Assembly (NCBI GenBank): GCA_019914995.1
Contig: CM034138.1
Coordinates: forward strand, 4,526,001 to 4,590,000
Length of the DNA stretch: 64,000 nucleotides
Direction of reading: 5' to 3'
Source: Acanthochlamys bracteata
Lineage: Eukaryota > Streptophyta > Magnoliopsida > Pandanales > Velloziaceae
Positions within the stretch are counted from its first letter, which is position 1. Every line of letters starts with the position of its first letter. The notes below the pieces were generated by a model, which was not told the origin of the DNA, did not search any database, and saw nothing but the letters and a program-made list of their open reading frames with translations. The translations under genes were made by a program, and so were the position numbers. Positions 12,540 through 23,329 of the stretch are shown piece after piece.

Positions 12540-13390
12540 ATTTAACACGTTTACTCAACAATATATATGAGGCATAAACTATCTAACAAATAAGCTTACT
12601 AATGTAAGACATATCATAATATATATGAATCCATATGTAATTAAAATCTACCTACGGGCAAAGATTTTATGATTAAACTAGAAATTTATTATTATTTCTC
12701 AATTCATGTGGGCAAATCAAGATAATAATAAATATTTTCTATTCCATCCTAAATAAATATGAATATATAATAACTCCTTATGGACAAAACTATCATATTT
12801 TTATATTTAATTACAATTTGATGTCATATAAATTTATGTGATTATATATGTGAAAAATATTTAATGCATACATCAGTATAATTAAAAATGCGGTGGTCAT
12901 TCTTTAAATATTTACATGTATGCTAACCATATGACATCAAAAATTTGACTTAACATATCATATATAAGCATATCCTAAATACTTAATTATACTAAAATTT
13001 TTGCTAAATCAAAAAATTATCTCAAAAATAAATATGAATCATAAACTTCATAAAGATACACCAATTTTAGAGATAACATAAATAAATCAAAAACCATCTT
13101 TCGAAGTATAATAAAATTATATGGTAGAATATTCAACTAAATAGATATAAATCGTTGATGTCTAAACAAAATAATATTATACTATATTGTACGATAAGAT
13201 GGTTAATTTGTACTCAAAATATTATAGAATATACAAATATTCAAAAGTACGAAAAATCAGTAGAACCGGTATAAAAATTTCAAAAGAAGAATACAATATA
13301 AGAGTATAATATGCATTAAACATCACATAATATACTCATATAGTAATTGTAAGACTAGACAGAGATAGAAATGTAGGATCTGATGTCACA
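12540..13390 (-). repeat. Copia leader/5' untranslated copy 2
   Basis: Lies in the expected place between the minus-strand 5' LTR and gag. Its end carries the primer-binding site at 13376-13388 (minus strand TGACATCAGATCC, two changes from copy 1). Direct repeat of 6855-7690. Confidence 0.7.
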
Positions 13391-13399
13391 TGTAATTCA

Positions 13400-13797
13400 A
13401 AACATTAGCGAAAGAGAAAAAGATTTTATAGAAAATCACTAATCCAGCCATAGTCAATCATTTCTCTTCTTTATATTATTCAACTCAATGAGTTTTTCCA
13501 ACACAATAATAACTCAATATAATGGAATAAGGTATCTCTCTTGAATTGCATTTATTGGGGACCCAAATAAATGATATTTGTAAAAAGTAAAGCAGCTTCT
13601 CCCATTAAAAAACTACCTCCACAATATGATAACTATCAAATAATTATATAAAATAACTATCTAATAACTACACTCAATAGAATAACTACTAGAATATAAG
13701 ATAGTTATTATAACTTTTATTATTTAATTATTTCAAAATTATGTCATAAAAGTAATGACCATAAAAAATGTGTAATATTAAAATAATGTCTAATAAT
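13400..13797 (-). repeat. Copia 5' LTR, minus orientation
   Basis: About 400 bp matching 6469-6850 in inverse orientation. It is correctly placed upstream of PBS, leader and gag of the minus-strand element. The LTR start is around 13797, where a partial LTR in the opposite orientation begins. Confidence 0.75.
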
Positions 13798-13802
13798 TTT
13801 TT

Positions 13803-13885
13803 GATGAGAGAAACTATTTCACTTATTATAAATAGCATCATTTGGATCCCCAACACTAGCAATTTAAGAGAGATATTTCCATCAG
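13803..13885 (+). repeat. Partial copia LTR, plus orientation
   Basis: About 80 bp match the plus-strand LTR at 6655-6735 (AGAAACTA-TTCACTT, CCCCAACAC-AGCAATTTAAGAGAGATA). It abuts the minus-oriented LTR head to head and is truncated at both ends. Confidence 0.7.
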
Positions 13886-14010
13886 AATCCAACTTACTTC
13901 GAATTCTCGCTCACATCTTGCGGAAGCCGTATGTGAGTCATGCTGCTCTTAACCTACTCATTCATTGTAGCGATAGCTACTATGTGCATCGGACTTTATG
14001 TCAAACCATC

Positions 14011-14023
14011 GGCTCTGATGCCA
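14011..14023 (-). other. Primer-binding site of a further LTR element
   Basis: Minus strand TGGCATCAGAGCC, preceded (higher coordinates) by a CA-ending sequence (...CTCAACA), exactly as at an LTR/PBS junction. So an LTR of another copia element probably starts at 14025 and extends to higher coordinates, with most of its internal part lost at the junction near 13890. Only one end was located. Confidence 0.5.
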
Positions 14024-14316
14024 CTGTTGAGGAGATACAATATCAGAAGAGTTAATCAAAATAAAACAGAAGAGTCCGATCAATACAAGTAGAAAGCTCA
14101 ATCCAACCCAAAAGTTTAAGCGAATAGGCTATGTAACTCTTTAGTATATTAACTCTCTTCTCATCTTACTTTTATTCAATATAGAATTAATTTACTCATT
14201 CTTAACTCAGAAGAAAAATCATCTAGGGAATAGGAAATCAAGTTATCAAACAAAATTATGACTTTCTTTTCTAAAACTTGCTGTCATCCTTGATAAAAAT
14301 CAGATTGTACAGAATC

Positions 14317-14535
14317 TTATCCAGTAACATGGGGTACGGGATCCTCATCGATTATAACCTCATCTTCAAAAGCAGGGAGAGGAAAGTGCAGCGATAGTGA
14401 GAGTGGTCTTCCTTCGTTTTCTTCTTTTGGTATACGGTGGACGAACCAATATACAAAAAGATCAGTCCATTTCAAAAGGATGACATCTTCTATATCGGTG
14501 AAGTCATAAAATATATATACCAATGGTAATGGCAA
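14317..14535 (-). other. Unrecognised open frame, 72 codons
   Basis: A Met-initiated minus-strand frame with aromatic-rich N-terminal half (WTDLFVYWFVHRIP) and acidic C-terminus (FEDEVIIDEDP). No family recognised, no convincing start context or splice sites. It lies next to LTR debris and may be part of an element. Confidence 0.2.
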
Positions 14536-14615
14536 AAATAAATTTCATCGAACAGCTTGTTGCCTTTATCCGGAGTGAATAATTTCTTCTCTCTGTTAAT
14601 GACTATCTGTATTTT

Positions 14616-14639
14616 CCTTAGAAGTTATAACTTCTAAGG
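14616..14639. repeat. Perfect 24-nt palindrome
   Basis: CCTTAGAAGTTA followed immediately by its exact reverse complement, with no loop. It could extrude as a cruciform, but no function is indicated. Confidence 0.9.
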
Positions 14640-15373
14640 CGATCGAGAGAGGTCCTAGAAGATTACTAGCACCGAGTCGACTTCCATCCACAGTTTTTCC
14701 TTCTTCCACAGAGCCTTATCCGGCAAGTATGGTCTGCTATATAGATCTTCATTAAAGAATCCATCTCTTGAAGATTTGAAAGAATTCAAGTATGATTGTG
14801 AATATGACCACAATCCTCCTCCTTTGGTCAGACTTGGGACTGGCTACACAGAAGTTTGTACTTTGACCTAAGCTAACCCAGCATTATGCGGATAAAGTGC
14901 TTGTTGAAGCAATAATGACCTAGGCACTGTTATGTTTGGAGGTGGGAGGCATACACTCGAGTTATCCCTCTTGTTGGGCAGGCAACAGACCACATAATTT
15001 TATCCCTTTGATGTTATCCCTCTTGTTCGTGATCTCATTAATCATAGGTTCTGCCAAGCTCGACCGAGATATCTAGCCCTGAATATTTTGATGAAATGAT
15101 ACCTTTCCAGTTTCCATCCTAAAAACAAGCGAAACATAATCCAAAATACTGGGAAATTCTGCTCTGCTAAAAGGCCGACAACAAGTTAACATACAACTTG
15201 TTCCAGAACAAATTACTATTCATTATTCATTGAATTGTGGTCCCAATAAAGAAACTTCTATAGATATATAAGGCATATATATAATTATCTGCAATAGTAG
15301 TAAAAAAATTAGAAGACAAAACAACTCAAATATCAGAAAGAATATGCGTAGGACCACAAATGGGTAGAGATTC
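14640..15373. other. Intergenic, unassigned
   Basis: Moderately GC-balanced stretch with a short imperfect direct repeat (TTATCCCTCTTGTT at about 14965 and 15017). No coding region, tRNA or organelle-derived segment could be confirmed. Confidence 0.35.
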
Positions 15374-15461
15374 CTAACACAGTTGCACCATTGCTTTTAG
15401 CTGCCAAATAGGCAACTTTGCTTTACTCTTATCCCAAGCTGTCTTGCCATCATACAGCAAC
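15374..15461 (-). other. Candidate terminal exon, gene unknown
   Basis: Minus strand: acceptor ...AATGCAG at 15462, then 29 in-phase codons ending in TAG at 15376-15374. The segment reads LLYDGKTAWDKSKAKLPIW and continues QLKAMVQLC. Its composition is strongly protein-like, but I cannot name the family and find no partner exons in the 3 kb upstream on that strand. Confidence 0.25.
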
Positions 15462-18397
15462 CTGCATTTCGTAATGGGACCAACACCTTTTCATTCCTTC
15501 AATAATATACTAGTCATTTAGCAAAAAAGTTGCTTTTTATGCTTCCAAAAGAGTGTTGCATGTCCGTGGGTCTTGGAAATTCACATCTTTTGTATCTTGA
15601 ATGTTTCCATTGAAAATTTTATATAGAATAATAACATGGAAGACATATACTAGTTTGTGTTAAAAATACCGACTGTATTAGATTGTCGATAGATAAGCGG
15701 AATTCCAAACACATTTAAGGATCTTGTCTAACTAATACGATAGTTGAGCTTAGAAAAATCACATACAAAACATCAAAATTTTATGTGAAAAAGAAAATGA
15801 GAAGAACTCCATAGGAAGCAAGCACTGTTTCAAGAAAATCACTAAACAGCAACTAAATATGAGCTCTTCGGTGTATTTTAGGTGGGAACTCACACTAGAA
15901 TTGCTTCTTACGGTCTTGTAATCACACCAGGTTTTTTCCTTACTTTCTTCACTCTAACAAATGAATCACCTCGCTCCTATATATATAGTGCCTAAAATGA
16001 CTGTCGAACTTCCTACATGGCTGCCCTGCTGTCTTCGCAAGTGATGGTCCAAGTCTCTAAAGTAATGATCCATCTTCTAGTCTAATGATCTGCTGTTCGA
16101 GCTGCTAGTTGGACTACCTTTCAGCTTTACTAACTCCAGATCAAGCTTAGGTCGAGCCCAAGTCATGGCCTCAAGTCGAAATCTGATGAAGTGTAGGTCG
16201 ATGCATGTTTACAGCTGTGAAGGTGAATAAGAACCTCAGGATGGACTTGTAGAGCTTTCAGATGGACTTCTCCAGCTGCCATATATTCCATCCAGCACAC
16301 CACTTGTCAACATTTAGAAAAGTGACTTTACATATCTAACAATTTTTGTATATTTCATTCCTCTGATTAACAGTGTTATTATGCAAGTTCTTTAATGCTG
16401 TTTGCTCAAGAATTCCTAAGAAATAAGATTCTCTATACTCCAATCCACATAATAACTATGTAATGGTTCTTTCATTTCCACTAGTCTGCATTCTTCAACG
16501 CATGCCTTCATGCCTATGAATCTTGTAATTGACAGAACGGAGTACTAGCTATGCAGAGACCTGAATCAAATAAAGTCTGTACTAAGGAGCATGTAGTTTA
16601 AATATCATTAATGACTATGGAATACAACAAGTAGTCATCCAACGTATATAAAATCTAATTTGTACTGAACAATTCATGGCTCTTGTTAAGAAAAGGGAGT
16701 GAAGATGAGTTAAGCTTATCCTATCCAATCCCTTTCGCAGGATCGGGTCCTTAAGCTATTGGCCAACTATTTAGGAGTTGCATCTCCCACATATAAGACA
16801 TGCCAAATCAACACCCAACCAATTAATCGAGGATTACTGAAGGACGTGGATTGTTAGCACCATCAAGTCTGGCTCAGCCAAAACGAATTACTGAACCACC
16901 TTTAAATTAGTTTGTCTGATTTTTATTTGGGCATCATCCTAAACCCCTACATTACTAACTCTAATCTAAACCATCAAATTAGCCTGTTTTTTACTTATGA
17001 CTCAGCCCTTCACGCTGCTAATTCAAATCCAATCTAATTTGGAGACCTAACACCTTTCTTTGCCAAATTTATGGGACCTACAAAGATTTGATAGCTCTGC
17101 AGGCTACTCAAAATATGCCCAACTTGGAGAGATACCCTGAGTGAATCAGTCCCTAGCAGTAAGATTCTTTTGAACAACTTGGCAGCAGCAATTTAAGATT
17201 CTAACAGGAAATATAAGTCCAAAGATGCTCTTTTCACTGAGAATCCAATGCGAGATTTTTATTTATCATATATATATCTAAGTGAGGTCTGAATTTGAAT
17301 AAATACATGTTTTATATCCAGAGGATGATATTTGCTGTATGTTTTGCATGTATAAATCAAAAAGACTCCCTTAAAATCTTGTGCTTATAAAAGTTAATAG
17401 ACTAGGATTCTCTTAGTGCGAGCATTTAGCTGAAGATTGTCTGCCTTTCGGTATTGGTTGAACTAATCAGTAATGAACCGTTAATATGAATTTTTAACTG
17501 TGCCTTTGACATCCGGTTTTGGTCCAGATGGTGAGCAGCCTATAGAGACGCTTAGGAGTACATATTGGATACATTATTTCTAACTTACAAAAAGCAGTAT
17601 ATAAAGTTTATAACTTAATGTGGCTGCATCTTCTCCATTTCCTTGATTAGTAGCCCCGCGTTTGAGAACAGGTAGAGCAGCAGTGATCAACTTTGATTTT
17701 CTTCTTCTTCCTTTTTTAAAAAAAATTTGGTGTAGTCTTCCTATATTTTTGTAGTCTCATCCATAGCAAGTTTGTCTGTAACGAATAAATAAAAAAAGTA
17801 ACGAGCAACAATTTTCCTCAGATATCAAAACAGGTTAAACGAAACTGATTCTGATTTATGAGTGCTAAGGATCGATGAATGTTCAGAAATGAAAAGCTAA
17901 TTAGCAAGTATTATCAAGTTGAACCATATCCTGCGGTCTGAATTATGCAAGTATCTGTTACTATTCATAAACGTTTTCTGCTTCGATTTAGAAATTGAAG
18001 TTTGATGCTAGGGGTATCAAATTCACCTGTCAAGCCAAATGATCCTGCACTTATCAACTTAGCTAATAGATGTGCTCTGTGAAGTTTTCTCAATGAATAT
18101 TTGTACTCAGCTTACTTTCTTACTATTAGCTACCCTTAACTGAGTGCATTAGAATGTACATAATAGTAAGATGTAAGAACTAGACTATAAAGCGTTCTTA
18201 TTATATACAAGCAAAAGCAAAGCAAAAAGGAGATATGTGATGAAAGGAACATAACATTATTTCCCTCCAAGCAGGAAGATATAGATTCTCTAACGATCCC
18301 AACTCGTATGGTTCTCAATTCTACGAGTCTCCTTATTCTCTCCACTTCCCAACTTTTTCCAACTCTGATTATTCCCCAGATGTCCCCACTATACTAC
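15462..18397. other. Intergenic, upstream of the first RADIALIS-like gene
   Basis: Almost 3 kb with no supported gene. 16000-16330 has a more GC-rich, LTR-like texture (repeated CAAGTCxxGGxCC and TCGAGC motifs) but no ends were found. The last few hundred bases should hold the promoter of the gene at 18517. Confidence 0.4.
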
Positions 18398-18406
18398 TAT
18401 AAATAG
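18398..18406 (+). promoter_or_regulatory. TATA box of RADIALIS-like gene 1
   Basis: TATAAATAG, a near-consensus plant TATA box, 111 bp upstream of the ATG, with a pyrimidine-rich leader between them. Confidence 0.7.
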
Positions 18407-18516
18407 CACTTCTTCCTCACTCTTCTCAGCACCACAATTGGCTTCACATTTACTACTGTACTTCATTGAGACTCTTTTCTTCGTATAGCTTCACTTAGAA
18501 GTTTTTATATATAGTT

Positions 18517-18744
18517 ATGGCGTCGAGGGGATCGGCTAGGTCATGGACACTAGAGCAGAACAAACTGTTCGAAAGGGCATTGTCAGTGTATGACAGGGAC
18601 ACACCTGACCGTTGGCAGAAGGTGGCACGCATGGTTGGAGGCGGGAAAACCGCCGATGACATGAAGCGTCACTATGAACTACTTCTCGAGGACGTCGATG
18701 ATATTGAGACCGGACGGATTCCTTACCCTAACTATCGTCCCTGA
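18517..18744 (+). CDS. RADIALIS-like single-repeat MYB/SANT protein, short form
   Basis: A 75-residue protein almost wholly made of one MYB/SANT repeat (residues about 8-60). Family hallmarks: Trp10, [14 protein letters not shown] with Trp33, and a Tyr in place of the third Trp ([13 protein letters not shown]), then PYPNYRP and stop. Known role: RAD-type proteins are small nuclear/cytosolic antagonists that compete with DRIF-type MYB partners and shape floral dorsoventral or general organ development. The frame ends right after the repeat, lacking the roughly 20-residue tail with the conserved RMxxLKL end found in the paralogue at 47878. A GT donor-like AGGTGTGT follows the stop, so the family intron may now lie in the 3' untranslated region. 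TATA box and leader fit an expressed gene. Family assignment is firm; function of this short form is inferred. Confidence 0.92.
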   Translation: MASRGSARSWTLEQNKLFERALSVYDRDTPDRWQKVARMVGGGKTADDMKRHYELLLEDVDDIETGRIPYPNYRP

Positions 18745-21700
18745 GGTGTGTTAGGAAAGGTTGCATTATGCTGGCCCTGGAAGTACTCGAGGTAGAAATA
18801 TGCACTCAACTGCTCATGAACTGTAGTGCAAGTATCAGATAAGTTACATGTCACTATATATATGTATGCTTCTGAAGTCACAACAGTTAGGAATACAAAC
18901 CATGGACTTAAAATTCTCAAAAGCAAATTTACAGTTCACTGCTCACGTAGCCTTTGGATGAAGAGTCTTCATCATCTTATCTCTGCCTAATATCATTGTA
19001 TAGTCCTTTGGATCAAGTTTACTATGTAGGTGTTAAGAATCAATGACAATAGTGATTTGATTTCGTAACAGTTATAGAAGTCATTCTCAGGTTAGGAAAA
19101 GTCCCGTTCAACTCCTTTCGTCCAAAATTAGCAAATACTATGAGAACAAGATTTTGACGTTGTTTTATCCAGAATTCTAAAGGTGGTCCTCATCTGAGTA
19201 TGACTGGTCCCAGAGTTTGGTATTTGTTAATTTTTGTATTAGCATATATCTTTTTGTTAAGCTGTTTATAGCTTTTTTGGTATAACTTTATTTTTTATTT
19301 CTTCTGAATCCAACATATTGTCCCACTAATGGAATACTTTCCATGACTCGGGCTTCTTATTCCTTGTCAGGCCAGGTTATCAAAAGCGATTTGACGCATG
19401 GTTTAGCAGGCATGGCCTTGTGTGTAGCTAGCAATAAATTTGTCATGGGTTCCTCTGTATTGTAGTTGCTTCCCAGGAAAAATTAGCACTATGTAACTGT
19501 TTGTAGAAATTAACGACTGTAATGATGGCTTGCTAGTGAATTTTCTTCTCCTGGACAGGAGGTACTATATTAAAATTAATAATTCAATGAAGGAAACTCC
19601 GTGTTTACAGCTAATTGTGCAAGTTTATATCTTGGAACCATTTGGAAATTAAGATAAAGAGTTTCTGTAATCACTGTATAGCTGATAACACTTACATGGA
19701 AGGTGTACGTTGCTAGTTTTAGATATACAGCATCTCTTGTTTATCGGTCTTTGAGAAAAGAGATTGGAGAGAATGGACTTCGTTAATTTCTCAAACAAAG
19801 TTCAACTTTCCATCTGGAATGATCTCATTCCTGTATGCGTGCAAAAAGTTTGGTCCTTTCAAACGAATTCCTATATAACATGCTCTTGCGAAATCCATTC
19901 TTACTCGTATGCTTCGATGGGTGTTGCAACTCATATCAAGCCATATATACTCTTGCAGTTTGTTAATCATATCATAAAACCTTACAGAACACAATGAGAA
20001 AGCACTATGCCATAGCAATATTCAACTTCATGAGGTTCCTGCAGTAACAGTTTGCATATATACGTTTTCCCCTTGAAGTTAATCTTTTTCTTATCTTGTA
20101 ATTTGGTTAGCGCGCCTAAGGCGTTGCGGCTAACAGAAAAAGGTTGAAGAACTGAATACTGCATCATTGAACGTATTAAAATGTGAATGTTCCTATTTGT
20201 CTGTATGGAAATTAATGAATGAGCCCAGGAGTAGCACACAAATGGTGAGTAGATCACAGACAATGCTAGTAATTACCTACCCCTCCAAGGACGTTAGGCT
20301 TGACAAGCGAGAACATGATAAACGGCGCTACGATCCAATTAATTACTTCTACAATCAAATGTCAAATGAGCTTTACTAACCAATTTAGATGGGCATCATG
20401 GAGATCACGTCGTTCTAATGTCAAATTAATGCATGTTCTCCTTTTTATCGCAATCTCTAGAGATCTCACGTACCTATCATCAGAAGGATATCCTTTCACA
20501 GTTCCAACAAAATTGATCATCACTACTACATATTCTACTGCTTGTTATGTAAACCACAAACATAAAAACATAAGCGGCACTTGTGTTCGTAAAGTTATAG
20601 AATCGGTTTTTTTATATTAATCAAGTCAAATTTATTTGTGCACACGTAGATAAGTCATTTCTCATTTGAGCCAAAGTTTTTACTGAGGATATAATAAATG
20701 AAAGCGATTCTTAAGATAAGAAAACTGAGTTGGAATCATAATCCCAAGATTCATATTGTGGAATAATATAGATTTATGCAATCTACAAACTCCATCATAC
20801 AGGCAAGAAAGACAGGAGCATGTAATTTTCCATCTCACTGTCAGGCAGACAATTTGCAGCACCCTTGTTGGAAAGATGGTTATTCTAATTCTGTGAAAGA
20901 TTCACCATAAGCCTGTCAACTCCAAGATCTTTTATCCCATTGGCTCTTTTGAACCACTAATGAGTATAGCTAAAACCTTCAATTTTTGGCTTTCATTTTC
21001 ATAAAAATATTTAGCATAATTAATTTGAACATTGATATAATACAGAGCTGCAAATATTTAAAATGATAACTAGCTAAATAAAGCCGTTAAAACAATCCTT
21101 CACCAGTGCTGCTACGTTTCCTTTAATTATTTTGGGACAGCGTTGTTCATAGTAAGAAGTTTCCCTTACATGGTCACACCATTTTCCACCAAGTATAACA
21201 CCGAGACAGAGCCGGTTTTGGCAAGTTGAGCGAATATATCAAGAATTATACGACTAAAACCTAATCATTGAGAAATGTAATAAAAGTAATTATTAGGAAA
21301 AATTTTCACCAACTTGAGCGAAAAATCTACGAACAGTATACATAAGAATCTACTTCAATAAATTGAGTTACACCATTCATTTCTTATAGGAGAACAATCA
21401 ATGCTCTCATATAAGGACCAAAACACATTCAACTACAAATAGTGACAAAATTCAACAAATACACATTCCAGAAAATACCCCACATGCGCGTCGTTGTTGT
21501 TTGCAGCGCTGCTATATTAATAGCTCTCTGTCTCACACACACTACAACTTTTGCATATTGTCAAGCTTTTGCACATCTGCAAGCTACTAGTGCTCACAAC
21601 TCCAACACACGAAGCTGTTCACGCAATTAAGTGATATGAAATATTAATTAGTCTTAATATAGCTGCACATGAAAGAGCTAATCAGGTTGGCCCAAAAAGG

Positions 21701-21750
21701 TCCACTACTTCGTGGCGTAAGCAGCCGGACACATTACTCCAAATATGACA
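18745..21750. other. Intergenic, no supported gene
   Basis: 3 kb of unremarkable AT-rich sequence after RADIALIS-like gene 1; it should begin with its 3' untranslated region. The plus-strand frame 21442-21630 has a hydrophobic, signal-like stretch (VVVVCSAAILIALCL) but no mature domain and is probably chance. No RNA gene was recognised. Confidence 0.4.
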
Positions 21751-22182
21751 TTCACCGACTGGAAAATATAGTCAGCATTCGTTAGAAATCCTTCTGTAAA
21801 GAAACTTACTGACTGAAACTATCTTAATCGGTAATCCATCAGCAACGACTAATCTCTAATTGATTATCGTAAGCTAAACATTCTATCGAGGTTGTACAAT
21901 AATTTACCGACTGAATAAATTTAATTAATAAGTTTATTTTACCTACTGAGATTTTAATCGGTAATTTTATTTTAACTACTAATAACTTTAGTCGATGATT
22001 CATTTTACCTACTGAAATTTTCAATCGGTCATTTCAATTTAGCAGCTGAAACTGTCATTGGATAATTTCTATTTAGTTACTAAAGTTTTAGTAGTTAATT
22101 TTAATTTACCTACTGAATTTTTAATCGGATATTTTAATTACCTACTGAATTTAAGTCTGTATATTGAAATTCAGTCGGTAAA
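21751..22182. repeat. Array of short inverted motifs, CACTA subterminal-like
   Basis: At least eight copies of TACCTACTGAA/TTTAATCGGTAA-type units run in both orientations, each unit an imperfect palindrome of the form ACCGACTGAA...TTCAGTCGGTAA. Such arrays are the transposase-binding subterminal regions of plant CACTA (En/Spm) elements. A CACTAC string lies at about 21703, but the matching end and a 3-bp target duplication were not found, so this is a fragment. Confidence 0.5.
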
Positions 22183-22867
22183 CATTTATGTTAGATAAAC
22201 CTATAAGATCAACTCAAAAGGAAGGGGACAAATTGAATTGATAATAAAAAATTCAATTAACAAAAGTTCCTATAGACATCTGATATAAATCTTGCAAACA
22301 GATATTAGCACAGCAGATTTTGCAGTAAAAAAATTTAATAATAAATCAAAGCTATTCAGAAAATTTACATGATTTGACAAATATCTTTACCTATATCCAT
22401 GAGCACGTTTTTACAAGAGCTGAAGTTTCACTATTTTTAACAAGCTACATTTACCAAGAACAAAATGTTTCACTAAACACACTAATTTTTATGGATTTCC
22501 TTACACAATACAATCTCTTACGGCCTGTGGGACACCACACGTGACCCTAGCTAGATAGCAAGTCTTGTTAGAAAGTTAATGAACTCTTACCAAACTGTAA
22601 CCGAGTTTCTCACACAAGTGCTTCACCATGCATTTAGCCTCTGGTTTACTAAAAGTTAATAGCACATGTTAAAACAAAGGATCAAACTCAAGATAATAAA
22701 TAAATTTAAATTTAGCTATAGAGATGATCAAAAGAGCTGTCACAGTATGTGTTCAATAAGTGATCAACAGTAGTGAGAAATCTTTATTTGAAGATTTTTT
22801 GTCATTGTAATGCTTATTTTCTCTTATGTGAATTGCAAAATTGAGATGTATATGTCTTGTCTATTGT
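22183..22867. other. Intergenic, nothing recognised
   Basis: AT-rich sequence with no coding signal between the CACTA-like array and the local duplications. Confidence 0.4.
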
Positions 22868-23300
22868 TTCTTTTAGCTAGTCTAGTGCATCTACCATCAA
22901 CATTTTTATATCGCGATCTCGCTTGCTTCTTCTTATGATGTCAACTTTGTTATTTTCTTGTTGGAGATTTTTTGGATGGTGAGTGGAGTTTGGGTGACAT
23001 TCTTCCTACTAGTAAACAAATTTCAAAATTGAGATAAAAATATGTCCAGTTGTTAACCAGCTGCCTCATAATTTCTTTTAGCTAGTCTAGTGCAACCTTT
23101 ACCATCAACATTAAATACAAGAGCGAAGAAAATTTAAAACTTTCTGATCATAGCCCACTTGTTTTAACTAAGTTGGCTTTCTTTAATTAATGTGGATCCT
23201 AACAACTTGGTTCTTATTTTCTTACTTGGAGATGAGTTGGATGGTGAGTCCCTTTAGTGAATCCATTGATTTGGGTGACATTCTTCCTACTAGTAAACTA
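22868..23300 (+). repeat. Imperfect tandem duplication
   Basis: TTTCTTTTAGCTAGTCTAG occurs at about 22868 and 23071, and GGGTGACATTCTTCCTACTA at about 22993 and 23273, in the same order. Two diverged copies of a 150-230-bp segment lie side by side. Non-coding. Confidence 0.6.
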
Positions 23301-23329
23301 GTCTATCATAAAAATAATAATTGAGTTGG

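Larger units (their letters stand above)
6469..13890. mobile_element. Scrambled Ty1/copia retrotransposon locus
   Basis: The locus holds copia parts in conflicting orientations. LTR-like sequence is plus at 6469-6850, minus at 13400-13797 and plus again at 13803-13885. A leader segment ending in a tRNA-Met-type primer-binding site occurs twice in the same (minus) sense, at 6855-7690 and 12540-13390. RT/RNase H sequence is plus at 7735-8270 and minus at 8610-9510. A full minus-strand gag-protease-integrase-RT-RNase H order runs from about 12300 down to 8610. No simple insertion gives this order; it needs inversion, nested insertion or self-integration of cDNA. All frames are damaged. Confidence 0.8.

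Noticed and set aside
14300..15080. Organelle-derived (plastid or mitochondrial) insertion
   Set aside because: Composition is less AT-rich and the 72-codon frame looks protein-like, but I could not match it to any organelle gene.
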